A DNA stretch of 64,000 nucleotides, from contig CAVPDA010000010.1 of assembly GCA_963702495.1 (NCBI GenBank), forward strand, positions 186,001 through 250,000, read 5' to 3'. This DNA comes from CAVPDA01 sp963702495 (GTDB lineage Bacteria; Pseudomonadota; Gammaproteobacteria; Burkholderiales; Rhodocyclaceae). The notes below the pieces were generated by a model. It ran no database searches. It saw only the letters and a list, made by a program, of their open reading frames with translations, and was not told the origin of the DNA. Position numbers and translations under genes: made by a program. This document shows positions 51,145 through 58,742 of the stretch, piece after piece (the stretch's first letter is position 1; each line of letters opens with the position of its first letter).

Positions 51145-52137
51145 ATGGCAATACTTCGATGCGGCAAGTGCGGCCACCTCTTGGAGGTTTCCAGTGACGC
51201 CGTGGGCACGACCATGCCCTGCCCCAAGTGCGAGAACAAGGTAGCGGTTTACGACACGGTGGTCTTCGTCGGGAAGGTCCTGGAGAAATACTTCGCCCAG
51301 CAGAACGAACTCCTTCAACTCCGGAGCGATGCCGCTGCAACCAGCGCCGCGGCAACGTCGAGCCTGGAGCATGTGCCGATTGCCGATCTCGACATCCACA
51401 ATACGTCCGAGATGTCGAGCGACTTCCAGCATGGCCCGATTCATGAATGGTTCCAGCGCAGCAAGATCGAGGTGCGCCCCAATCTCAAGGCCGTCGATAC
51501 GACCGGCTTCTTCGATGAAGTCGCGCTGTCCCTGGGGAACCGGTACGATCTGTTGAAGGAAGTCAGCGAAAAGATCCGCTTTGCGCAACAGAAGGGTTAC
51601 ACCAGCATCAACATTCACCTGAGCAAGAAGAGCCAGAAAGACGCCCAGGCCATCACGACGTTCTGCCAGCAACTTTACGCGTATTCCTTCTTCGCCCGGT
51701 ACAACTACCAGAGGGAGGAAAAGGTCATTCGGCTCACGCTGCAGACGGCTCCGGCGATCCAGGAGTTCTTCGGCGGGGAATGGATGGAGTGGTACGCCTT
51801 CATGACGATGCTGGCGTACTTTCGGGACAGGAAGCGGAAGTTCTCGTGCGCCAGAAACCTCTCCGTTATCTTCCCGAACGAAGACCTGCATGAGTTGGAC
51901 GTGTTCTTCCTCGTCGATGGTACGACGCCGGTCTGCGTCGAATGCAAGACGGGAGAGTTCCGGCAGAGCATCGACAAGTATCTGGTGCTGCGCAATAGAC
52001 TTGGGATCGAAAAGTCTCATTTCATCCTCTGCGTCGCAGGACTCGTCCCGGAGCATGCGGTCGGCCTGAGCAGCATGTACGACATCACGTTCGTAAGTGA
52101 GAGCCAGTTGGTATCGCACCTGGCGAAGTTGTTCTGA
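51145..52137 (+). CDS. Zinc-ribbon plus DUF1887-type (Card1/Can2-like) nuclease without CARF domain
   Basis: The 330-residue protein begins with a zinc ribbon (CGKC at 6-9, CPKC at 26-29). The C-terminal half matches the DUF1887 nuclease part: a FFGGEWMEWYAF helix (about 208-219), then ELDVFFLVDG with an Asp (about 250-259) and VECKTGEF (about 265-272), the E/D...ExK catalytic arrangement of PD-(D/E)xK enzymes. The middle (about 100-200) could be a divergent sensor domain but shows no recognisable CARF motif. ATG 51145 follows AGGA by six bases. It precedes a restriction-modification pair, so a defence role is suspected. Confidence 0.75.
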   Translation: MAILRCGKCGHLLEVSSDAVGTTMPCPKCENKVAVYDTVVFVGKVLEKYFAQQNELLQLRSDAAATSAAATSSLEHVPIADLDIHNTSEMSSDFQHGPIHEWFQRSKIEVRPNLKAVDTTGFFDEVALSLGNRYDLLKEVSEKIRFAQQKGYTSINIHLSKKSQKDAQAITTFCQQLYAYSFFARYNYQREEKVIRLTLQTAPAIQEFFGGEWMEWYAFMTMLAYFRDRKRKFSCARNLSVIFPNEDLHELDVFFLVDGTTPVCVECKTGEFRQSIDKYLVLRNRLGIEKSHFILCVAGLVPEHAVGLSSMYDITFVSESQLVSHLAKLF

Positions 52138-52152
52138 AGCTTCGCAGCAAGT

Positions 52153-52212
52153 GTAGGGTGCGCTGTGCGCACCACCATATTCCGACTAACCGGTGCGCGC
52201 GGCGCACCCTAC
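52153..52212. repeat. REP-like inverted repeat flanking the restriction-modification genes
   Basis: GTAGGGTGCGC and GCGCACCCTAC flank a second inner pair (GCGCACC and GGTGCGC) around ACCATATTCCGACTAACC. It lies between the nuclease stop and the methyltransferase start and could form a long hairpin. Confidence 0.65.
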
Positions 52213-52264
52213 GCACAACACCAGTCCCGGGAACAACCGTTCAGGCCCCACGTTTGCGATCCGC

Positions 52265-53254
52265 ATGAACAAACCCGCCGTACCCACAGAACTGACGTTC
52301 GCTCCCGAAGAGTGGCTCCCCCCAGCCATCGGTCAGATCACCGACCACCAAACCGACCTGCCGCGCATCGCCAAGGATCCGCAGCTTACGGCGGCGATCG
52401 AGGCGCAACTTCCGCAGATTCCGACGTCGCATGCGCTGTATCGCCGCGATGCGCGTGCAATCGACTTTCTGTCGCCGAATTCGGTGCATCTGGTCGCCAC
52501 ATCGCCGCCCTATTGGACGCTGAAGGACTACAACCCGGGCGAGGGGCAGATGGGGGAGATCGAGGATTATGAGCAGTTCCTGACCGAACTCGATCGCGTG
52601 TGGCGCGCCTGTTTCGAGGCGCTGGTACCCGGCGGGCGCCTGATCTGCGTGGTGGGCGACGTCTGCCTTTCGCGGCGCAAGAACAAGGGCGAGCATCTCG
52701 TGATGCCGCTTCACGCCTCGATTCAGGAGCATTGCCGGCGGCTGGGGTACAACAATCTCGCACCGATCATCTGGCACAAGATCGCCAACGCGGCATTCGA
52801 GGCGGAAGGCAACGGCGGTGGCTTCCTCGGCAAGCCCTACGAGCCCAACAGCGTCATCAAGAACGACATCGAGTTCATCCTGATGGAGCGCAAGCCGGGG
52901 GGCTACCGCAGCCCCTCGGTGGCCACGCGCGTGCTGAGCGTCATCCCCGCCGAGCGCCACAAGGTGTGGTTCCAGCAGATCTGGACCGGGGTCACCGGCG
53001 CCTCCACCCGCCAGCATCCAGCGCCCTATCCGCTGGAACTCGCCGAGCGCCTGGTGCGCATGTTCAGCTTCGTCGGCGACACGGTGCTTGATCCGTTCAT
53101 GGGTACCGGCACGACCAGCGTTGCGGCGGCGCGCTGGGGACGCAACAGCATCGGCATCGAAGTCGATCCGGCGTATTTCGACATGGCGGCCCGGCGCATC
53201 GAGGCCGACACGCCAAAGCTGTTCACGAACCGCACCATCGGCCTGCACACCTGA
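52265..53254 (+). CDS. DNA methyltransferase, beta-class N4C/N6A type
   Basis: The 329-residue enzyme has catalytic motif IV (TSPPYW, about residue 79) before the SAM-binding motif I (VLDPFMGTGTT, about residue 277), the beta-class order. Motif SPPY, rather than DPPY, is more usual in N4-cytosine enzymes. It lacks a separate large target domain, typical of short type II methyltransferases. The start at ATG 52265 is downstream of the repeat at 52153. It sits 11 bp before a restriction endonuclease and probably protects the host from it. Confidence 0.88.
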   Translation: MNKPAVPTELTFAPEEWLPPAIGQITDHQTDLPRIAKDPQLTAAIEAQLPQIPTSHALYRRDARAIDFLSPNSVHLVATSPPYWTLKDYNPGEGQMGEIEDYEQFLTELDRVWRACFEALVPGGRLICVVGDVCLSRRKNKGEHLVMPLHASIQEHCRRLGYNNLAPIIWHKIANAAFEAEGNGGGFLGKPYEPNSVIKNDIEFILMERKPGGYRSPSVATRVLSVIPAERHKVWFQQIWTGVTGASTRQHPAPYPLELAERLVRMFSFVGDTVLDPFMGTGTTSVAAARWGRNSIGIEVDPAYFDMAARRIEADTPKLFTNRTIGLHT

Positions 53255-53265
53255 ACGCCGATCCC

Positions 53266-53997
53266 ATGCTCGACGTCGAGAAGGAATTGCAGCAGGCCGT
53301 CCGCCACTTCTGGACGACCCGCTCGACCCAGAAGACGCGGCAGGGCACGGCCAGCGGCCGCAAGGATGCCGGCGACCGCGCCGCCGTGACCGGCGGAAGG
53401 CATGCAGACGGGTTCATCCAACTGATTGCGCACGTCGTCCGCGACAGCGGCTTGCCCGATGCGGCGATTCGCGCCCGCGAGAAGACCGGATGCACACTGC
53501 CCGGATACTTTCGCCCGACCAAGGAGTGGGATGTGGTGGTGGTCTGGAAGGGCTCGCTGGTCGCGACGGTCGAGGTCAAGTCCCAGGTCGGCAGCTTCGG
53601 CAACAACTTCAACAACCGCGTCGAAGAGGCCGTGGGCAGCGCCACCGACTTCTGGAAGGCCTACGAATACGGCCGCTTCCAGCCCTCGGGCCGGCCCTGG
53701 CTCGGCTATCTGTTCATGCTCGAGGAAGTTCCCGCTTCCATCGCCCCGAAGAGACACGCCACGCTGGAACCGTTCGCGATCGACAATGAGTTTCAGGGTC
53801 GCAGCTATGCGGGCCGCTACGAACTGGTCTGCCAGCGGCTGCTGCGCGAGCGGCTCTATGACGCCGCCTGTTTCTTCACCTCGAACGCAGCCGAGGGTAC
53901 TCGGGGAAAGTTCACCGAACCCAATCCCGAGTTGGGTATCCGGCCGTTCGCGATCTCTCTCTCGGCACGGGCGCGCGCATTTGCCGAACTGGGTTGA
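53266..53997 (+). CDS. Type II restriction endonuclease, PaeR7I/XhoI family
   Basis: The 243-residue protein matches the PaeR7I pattern: REKTGCTLPGYFRPTKEWDVVVV followed by VEVKSQVGSFGNNFNNRVEEA, giving the PD...ExK catalytic core (Asp at about 87, Glu-Val-Lys near 101-103). Length is that of PaeR7I (about 246). It is directly after the methyltransferase. If it recognised CTCGAG like PaeR7I, sites exist in this window (for example 5582 and 14646), so methylation would be required; specificity is not proven. Confidence 0.85.
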   Translation: MLDVEKELQQAVRHFWTTRSTQKTRQGTASGRKDAGDRAAVTGGRHADGFIQLIAHVVRDSGLPDAAIRAREKTGCTLPGYFRPTKEWDVVVVWKGSLVATVEVKSQVGSFGNNFNNRVEEAVGSATDFWKAYEYGRFQPSGRPWLGYLFMLEEVPASIAPKRHATLEPFAIDNEFQGRSYAGRYELVCQRLLRERLYDAACFFTSNAAEGTRGKFTEPNPELGIRPFAISLSARARAFAELG

Positions 53998-54100
53998 ATT
54001 TCGGCCCGAACGGGCGCCATGAACGTGCCGGCGGTAGTCTCAGCCGTGCGAAACGCGGCATGAACAAGCCCGAAGTCATCCCCCGGCCTGCTCCCCAACC

Positions 54101-54514
54101 TCACTCCGCCAAGGCCTCGAACGGATTCAACAGACGCACATCGAACTGCTCGAAATCGGCGACATTGCGGGTCACTACAGTCAGGTCGTGCACGATGGCT
54201 GTGGCCGCGATCATCGCGTCCTCGTAGTACGTGTTTGACTTCCGGTGCATCAATCGCGCCCAAGCGCGAAACGTCTCGGCGTCCATCGGCAGGACGTTGT
54301 ACGAGGCTGCCACGAGATCGGCCCATGCCTCGATCTCGGAGGCTTTCGCCGGATCCTGCTCCCGCGTCAGTTCGATACCGGCCTGGATCTCGCCGAGGGT
54401 GACTGCCGACATGTGCAGGTCGGCGTCGGCTGTCGCCAGCAGCCACGCGACGACGGCACCGTGGGGCCGCGGCTTGCGCAGTTCGGATACGACGTTGGTA
54501 TCGAGCAGGTACAT
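54101..54514 (-). CDS. vapC: VapC-type PIN-domain toxin
   Basis: The 137-residue protein starts YLLDTNVVSEL with the first catalytic Asp. It then has GEIQAGIEL with Glu, and EDAMIAATAIVHDLTVVTRNVADF with the two C-terminal Asp residues of a PIN ribonuclease. ATG 54514 gives the usual VapC length. The antitoxin gene lies immediately upstream and is transcribed first. Confidence 0.92.
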   Translation of the reverse strand: MYLLDTNVVSELRKPRPHGAVVAWLLATADADLHMSAVTLGEIQAGIELTREQDPAKASEIEAWADLVAASYNVLPMDAETFRAWARLMHRKSNTYYEDAMIAATAIVHDLTVVTRNVADFEQFDVRLLNPFEALAE

Positions 54515-54519
54515 CCGAG

Positions 54520-54777
54520 TCAACCCAGCGCGGGGACTTTCCGCCTGCGGGCGACGCCTCGCGGCGGAGTAAGCATATCGGTCCGCGCCACGTCCGACAG
54601 CAGCAGTTGCTTGAGGGAAGGACGCGCCGCCGCCAGCAGTCGCCGCCACTCCGCGACCGGTACCAGCACGGCGGCTTCTGCGCCGCGTTTGGTCACCATC
54701 TGCGCTCCATCGGCGATGCAGGCCTCCAGGAGTTCGCTGAACCGCGCCTTTGCGTCCTGTACCGGCCAAGTCTTCAT
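54520..54777 (-). CDS. vapB: Phd/YefM-type antitoxin
   Basis: The 85-residue protein has the Phd/YefM N-terminus (WPVQDAKARFSELLEACI) and VTKRGAEAAVLVPVAEW, followed by a disordered, basic C-terminal tail that would bind the toxin. It pairs with the PIN-domain toxin six bases downstream. It likely represses its own promoter at 54808-54836. Confidence 0.9.
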   Translation of the reverse strand: MKTWPVQDAKARFSELLEACIADGAQMVTKRGAEAAVLVPVAEWRRLLAAARPSLKQLLLSDVARTDMLTPPRGVARRRKVPALG

Positions 54778-54793
54778 TTCCGCCTCGATCGCA

Positions 54794-54836
54794 CTAGTCA
54801 GGTATCTAGTCTAATAGGTACACCCTGAGGATTCAA
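54794..54836 (-). promoter_or_regulatory. Promoter and direct-repeat operator of the vapBC-type operon
   Basis: On the minus strand TTGAAT (54836-54831) and TAGACT (54813-54808) are 17 bp apart. The element TACCT...GACTAG occurs twice around the predicted start (54820-54794), a likely operator for the antitoxin. The antitoxin ATG is at 54777. Confidence 0.55.
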
Positions 54837-54998
54837 CGTTCTGACTCAACACGGTGACCGGCGGGCGCTCGGATTCGCGGACATGGCTTCGCCGCTATCC
54901 GCACGGAGCTGCGCTTCCAGGCGCATCCCTCCCTCGTGTGCGTCCTGACAGAGCGCAGTATCATCATTGCGTCCGCCTTCCCTCGTGAATTGATCGCG

Positions 54999-55457
54999 AT
55001 GCCTTACGTTCCCCTCACCCTGCTCGCCCTGTCGGTCGTCCTGTTCGTGGTCGCGCTGGTCTGGGGTCTCGCCGTTCGCGGCAAGACCACGACCCGGACC
55101 GGCGCCGACATCGGCGCCGAACTGATGACCGAGAAGATGGACTTCGAGAGCGGCATGGCGGGCCGCCCGAGCGTGCGCCGCGGCGCGAAGTTCTGGGGCA
55201 GCGGATGGGCGGCCGAGCGCACCGCCGAATACTCCTGGGCCGAGGTGAAGCAGATGTTGCGGCAAGGGCGCATCGTCGAGGCGCTGCCGCCGCTGCTCGG
55301 CATGGCGTCCGTGCTCGGCGTCGCCACTTTCGGCGGGCTGAGCATGCTGCTGTGGCCGTCGGCGCCGCTGATCGTCGACCTGTTCGGCGCGATCTACCTG
55401 GCGGCCGCCGTCTTCTATGCGCTGTACATCATGCTCCGCGGATTGCGCGACGCCTGA
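54999..55457 (+). CDS. Hypothetical membrane protein
   Basis: The 152-residue protein has one N-terminal helix (about 4-25) and two C-terminal helices (about 105-145) around a central soluble part with FWGSGWAAERTAEYSWAEVKQML. No known family is recognised with confidence. ATG 54999 is preferred to an upstream GTG because the hydrophobic helix then follows directly. It is convergent with the TRAP operon and separated from it by a hairpin. Confidence 0.65.
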   Translation: MPYVPLTLLALSVVLFVVALVWGLAVRGKTTTRTGADIGAELMTEKMDFESGMAGRPSVRRGAKFWGSGWAAERTAEYSWAEVKQMLRQGRIVEALPPLLGMASVLGVATFGGLSMLLWPSAPLIVDLFGAIYLAAAVFYALYIMLRGLRDA

Positions 55458-55472
55458 CCCGGCCGAACGCGC

Positions 55473-55510
55473 CGCGGGAGCCCGACCGCGTGGCGAGGCG
55501 GGCTCCCGCG
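55473..55510. terminator. Hairpin between convergent genes (bidirectional terminator-like)
   Basis: CGCGGGAGCCCG (55473-55484) pairs perfectly with CGGGCTCCCGCG (55499-55510), loop 14 bases. There is no T-tract, so it may act with other factors. It lies between the membrane protein gene and the end of dctM. Confidence 0.5.
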
Positions 55511-55514
55511 TTCG

Positions 55515-56798
55515 CTACATCATCCCCAGCGCCTTGGGCAGGAACAGGGACAAGGGCGGCCAATAGGTGATGATGACCAGGAACACCAGCATGGTCGCCA
55601 GCCATGGCCACACCGCCACCGACATCTCCGTCAGCCCGAGCCTGCTGATGCCGCTTGCCACGTAGAGGTTCAGTCCGACGGGCGGGGTGATCATGCCGAT
55701 TTCCATGTTCACCGTGATCATCACGCCGAAATGCACCGGATCGATGCCCAGCTTGACGGCGATCGGAAACAGGATCGGCGCCGAGATGAGGATGATGGAC
55801 GAGGGCTCCATGATGCTGCCCATGATCAGCAGCAGGATGTTGACGGCGAGCAGAAACCCGATCTGACCGAGGCCCGCATTGAGCAGCCATTCGGCTACCG
55901 CCTGCGGAATGTTCTCGTGGGTCATCAGGAACGAGAACAGCACCGCGTTGGTGATGATGTAGAGCAGCATGGCGGACATGTTGGCCGAGTCCAGCAGCAC
56001 CTTGGGCACGTCCTTCAGGCCCATGTCGCGATAGACGAAGACGGCAACGATGAAAGCGTAGACTGCGCTCATCGCCGCCGCCTCGGTGGCGGTGAACAGC
56101 CCCGAATAGATGCCGCCCATCACCACCACGATCAGGAACAGCCCCCACATCGACTCGCGGAAGGCGTGGACGCGCTCGCCCCAGGTTCTCTTCGGCTCCC
56201 GCGGAAACTTGTAGTGCCACGCGCGCCACCAGGTGGTGAATCCCATCATGCTGGCCAGCACGATTCCGGGGATGATCCCGGCCATGAACAGCGCGCCGAT
56301 GGAACTGTTGGTCGACACCGAGTACATCACCATGACGATGGACGGCGGAATCAGGATGCCGAGGGCGCCTCCCGAAGCCACGACGCCGGCGCCGAAGCGC
56401 TTCGGGTAGCCCGCCTTGACCATCGCCGGCAGCAGGATGGAGCCGATGGCGACGACCGTTGCCGGGCTCGAACCGGACACCGCCGCGAACAGGGCGCAGG
56501 CCAGCACCGCGCCCAATCCCAGTCCACCGTGCCAATGACCGACCATCGAGGTAGCGAAGCGGATCATGCGCCGCGCCACGCCGCCGTGCGTGAGGAAGTT
56601 GCCGGCGAGGATGAAGAACGGGATGGCCATGATCTCGAACTTCTCGATGCCGGTGAACAATTTCAAGGCCACCGACTCGATCGGCACTTCGGTCATGAAG
56701 AAGAGGAAGGTGAGCACCGTCAGGCCGAGCGAGATCGAGATCGGCATGCCGGTGAGCATGAGGCCGAACAGCAGTACGAAGATGATGGCGGCGGTCAT
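55515..56798 (-). CDS. dctM: TRAP transporter large permease (DctM)
   Basis: The 427-residue protein has about eleven to twelve membrane helices and the family motifs IPFFILAGNFLTHGGVARR (about 60-78) and AVSGSSPATVVAIGSILLPAM. It uses the ion gradient to import the organic acid delivered by DctP. Its start overlaps the DctQ stop by four bases. Confidence 0.95.
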   Translation of the reverse strand: MTAAIIFVLLFGLMLTGMPISISLGLTVLTFLFFMTEVPIESVALKLFTGIEKFEIMAIPFFILAGNFLTHGGVARRMIRFATSMVGHWHGGLGLGAVLACALFAAVSGSSPATVVAIGSILLPAMVKAGYPKRFGAGVVASGGALGILIPPSIVMVMYSVSTNSSIGALFMAGIIPGIVLASMMGFTTWWRAWHYKFPREPKRTWGERVHAFRESMWGLFLIVVVMGGIYSGLFTATEAAAMSAVYAFIVAVFVYRDMGLKDVPKVLLDSANMSAMLLYIITNAVLFSFLMTHENIPQAVAEWLLNAGLGQIGFLLAVNILLLIMGSIMEPSSIILISAPILFPIAVKLGIDPVHFGVMITVNMEIGMITPPVGLNLYVASGISRLGLTEMSVAVWPWLATMLVFLVIITYWPPLSLFLPKALGMM

Positions 56799-57508
56799 TT
56801 CCCATTCCCCTTCCGGTCCGTGTTCTTGCCGAACAGGCGCCTCCAGCGCCGCGCTCCACCGACGGCGTGCGCCATCTCCTCCGCCTCCACCACCGCCTCG
56901 CCCACCATGTCCGGAGTGGGTTCCTCGATGCCCTCGACCTTGCCATGGTCATGGTGCGGCAGTTCGCCGGTGCGCAGGAAGCTCGCGGTCACCTGAAGGA
57001 AGCGGAAACACATGAGGTAGGAACCGAGGGGTACGGCGGAATAGACCATCCACGTCGGCATTTCCAGATCGGGCGTGGTCGGTCCCTCGGGAACGTCGCC
57101 GGGGCTCAGCCCCAGCGCGTGAAAGATGGCGTAGTGGGCGCCGTTCTCCCACACGAACATCGCACCCAGCGTACCGACGATGCCGGTGAAGGTCGCGCCG
57201 GCGAGCAGGCCGAAGATGACGAACTTGCTCCGCATCTTGTCGTTCAGGCGGTTGATGAGTACATCGACGCCGACGTGGATGCCGGTGCGCACGCCGTAGG
57301 CCGCGCCGAACTTCGCCATCCACACGAACATGATGATGCACAACTCCTGGGCCCAGCTCATGTTCAGCCCGAGAAGCCAGTCCTGCACCCCCGGTATGGC
57401 GTAGCCCGAGGCGTAGCGGTGGACTACCGCAACGAAGATGATCGTCGTCGCCGCGGCCATGAGGAAGGTGATCAGCCACTCCTCCAGGTGATCGAGGAAC
57501 TTGAGCAT
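56795..57508 (-). CDS. dctQ: TRAP transporter small permease (DctQ)
   Basis: The 237-residue protein has the four-helix DctQ core (FVAVVHRYASG, WAQELCIIMFVWMAKFGAAYGVRTGIHVGVDVLI). It also has a C-terminal tail (about 190-237) longer than usual and acidic. It bridges DctP and DctM. A terminator-like hairpin at 57526-57563 lies between it and dctP. Confidence 0.93.
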   Translation of the reverse strand: MLKFLDHLEEWLITFLMAAATTIIFVAVVHRYASGYAIPGVQDWLLGLNMSWAQELCIIMFVWMAKFGAAYGVRTGIHVGVDVLINRLNDKMRSKFVIFGLLAGATFTGIVGTLGAMFVWENGAHYAIFHALGLSPGDVPEGPTTPDLEMPTWMVYSAVPLGSYLMCFRFLQVTASFLRTGELPHHDHGKVEGIEEPTPDMVGEAVVEAEEMAHAVGGARRWRRLFGKNTDRKGNGK

Positions 57509-57525
57509 TCTGGTTCTCTCCCGGA

Positions 57526-57563
57526 AAAAGAGCGCGCCCGCCCGGATCGGGCCGGGCGGGCGT
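57526..57563 (-). terminator. Terminator-like hairpin between dctP and dctQ
   Basis: An 11-base-pair perfect stem (CGCCCGCCCGG/CCGGGCGGGCG, loop ATCGGG, 57536-57563) is followed on the minus strand by CTCTTTTT (57533-57526). Partial termination here would give more binding protein than permease, as is common for TRAP operons. Confidence 0.7.
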
Positions 57564-57576
57564 CAGGCTGCGCGGC

Positions 57577-58587
57577 TCAGAGCTTGGCGGGATCGAACCC
57601 GGTCTCCTTGTAGATCGACTGGATCAGATCCTTGCCGATGCGGTCCTCGAAGTCCTTGTGCACCTTGATCAGCACCTTCTTGAGCGCCAGCTTTTCCTCT
57701 GGAGTGGGAACGGTAACTTCGGACTTGCCCGACTTGCGCACGGCTTCGATGGACAAGTCGTTCTCCTTCTTGGCAATGTCGTTGGCGTGAACGGTCGCCT
57801 CCTTCATCGCCTGCTCGAGCTGGCCGCGTATGTCGGCCGGGAGGCCGTCCCAGAACTTCTTGTTCACGATCACGGCGTAGCCGAGGTAGCCGTGGTTGGT
57901 GACGCGGACGAACTTCTGCACTTCATGCATCTTCTGCGTGTACAGGTTCGACGGCGGGTTCTCGGTGCCGTCCACGACCCCCGTCTGCAGCGCCTGATAG
58001 ACCTCGGAGAAGGCCATGACCTGCGGGATCGAGCTCAGCGCGCGCATCTGGCCGTCCAGCACTTTGGAGGACTGGATGCGCATCTTCTGGCCCTTGTAGT
58101 CCGCCACCGCCTTGATCGGCTTGTTGGAACTGAACACCTTGAGACCGTTGTCCCAGTAGGCCAGCCCCTTGATGCCCTTGGGTTCGAGCTTGGCCAGAAG
58201 CTGCTGTCCGACCGGGCCCTCGGTCACCTTGTGCAGGTCGTTGTAGTCGTCGAAGAGGTACGGCAGGTCGAAGACCTCGAATTCCTTGACGCCGAGCGGG
58301 CCGAACTTGGCCAGGGAGGGGGCCAGCATCTGCACCGCGCCGAGCTGCAGCGCCTCCATCTCCTCCTTGTCCTTGTACAGCGTGCTGTTGGCGTAGATCT
58401 CCACCTTGACCTTGCCCTTGGTCAATTCCTCGGCGCGTTTCTTGAAAAACTCCGCTGCATGGCCCTTGGGTGTGTCGTTCGCCACGACGTGGCTGAACTT
58501 GATGACGATGGGCTGCTGGGCCAGGGTCGCCTGGCTCACGCCGAACGCCGCCAGTGCCGCCGCCAACAACAGGGTACGCCGCTTCAT
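57577..58587 (-). CDS. dctP: TRAP transporter periplasmic binding protein (DctP)
   Basis: The 336-residue protein has a signal peptide (about 1-23, ending TLAQQ) and the DctP fold with IKFSHVVANDTPKGHAAEFFKKRAEEL, MRIQSSKVLDGQM (substrate Arg site) and EVYQALQTGVVDGTENPPSNLY. It binds C4-dicarboxylates or related organic acids. The start at 58587 gives the signal; the longer reading upstream is non-coding. It heads the dctPQM operon and diverges from the sensor kinase gene. Confidence 0.93.
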   Translation of the reverse strand: MKRRTLLLAAALAAFGVSQATLAQQPIVIKFSHVVANDTPKGHAAEFFKKRAEELTKGKVKVEIYANSTLYKDKEEMEALQLGAVQMLAPSLAKFGPLGVKEFEVFDLPYLFDDYNDLHKVTEGPVGQQLLAKLEPKGIKGLAYWDNGLKVFSSNKPIKAVADYKGQKMRIQSSKVLDGQMRALSSIPQVMAFSEVYQALQTGVVDGTENPPSNLYTQKMHEVQKFVRVTNHGYLGYAVIVNKKFWDGLPADIRGQLEQAMKEATVHANDIAKKENDLSIEAVRKSGKSEVTVPTPEEKLALKKVLIKVHKDFEDRIGKDLIQSIYKETGFDPAKL

Positions 58588-58682
58588 GGACTTCCTCCTT
58601 TGGTTGATGAATCTACGCCCGATCTTATGCCGGGCGCGCGCTGGGTGGATTCTGGTTTCCCGGCGCCGACCCCGCCATTGTG

Positions 58683-58696
58683 GGTTTCCGCAAACC
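58683..58696. promoter_or_regulatory. Inverted repeat in the dctP-dctS divergent gap
   Basis: GGTTTCCGCAAACC (GGTTT-CCGC-AAACC) lies 96 bp upstream of dctP and 47 bp upstream of the kinase gene. It could bind the response regulator; arms are only five bases. Confidence 0.3.
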
Positions 58697-58742
58697 GAGC
58701 CAAAAAGAGGCGGTGAGGCTAAGATGAACGGCGGAATCCGAT

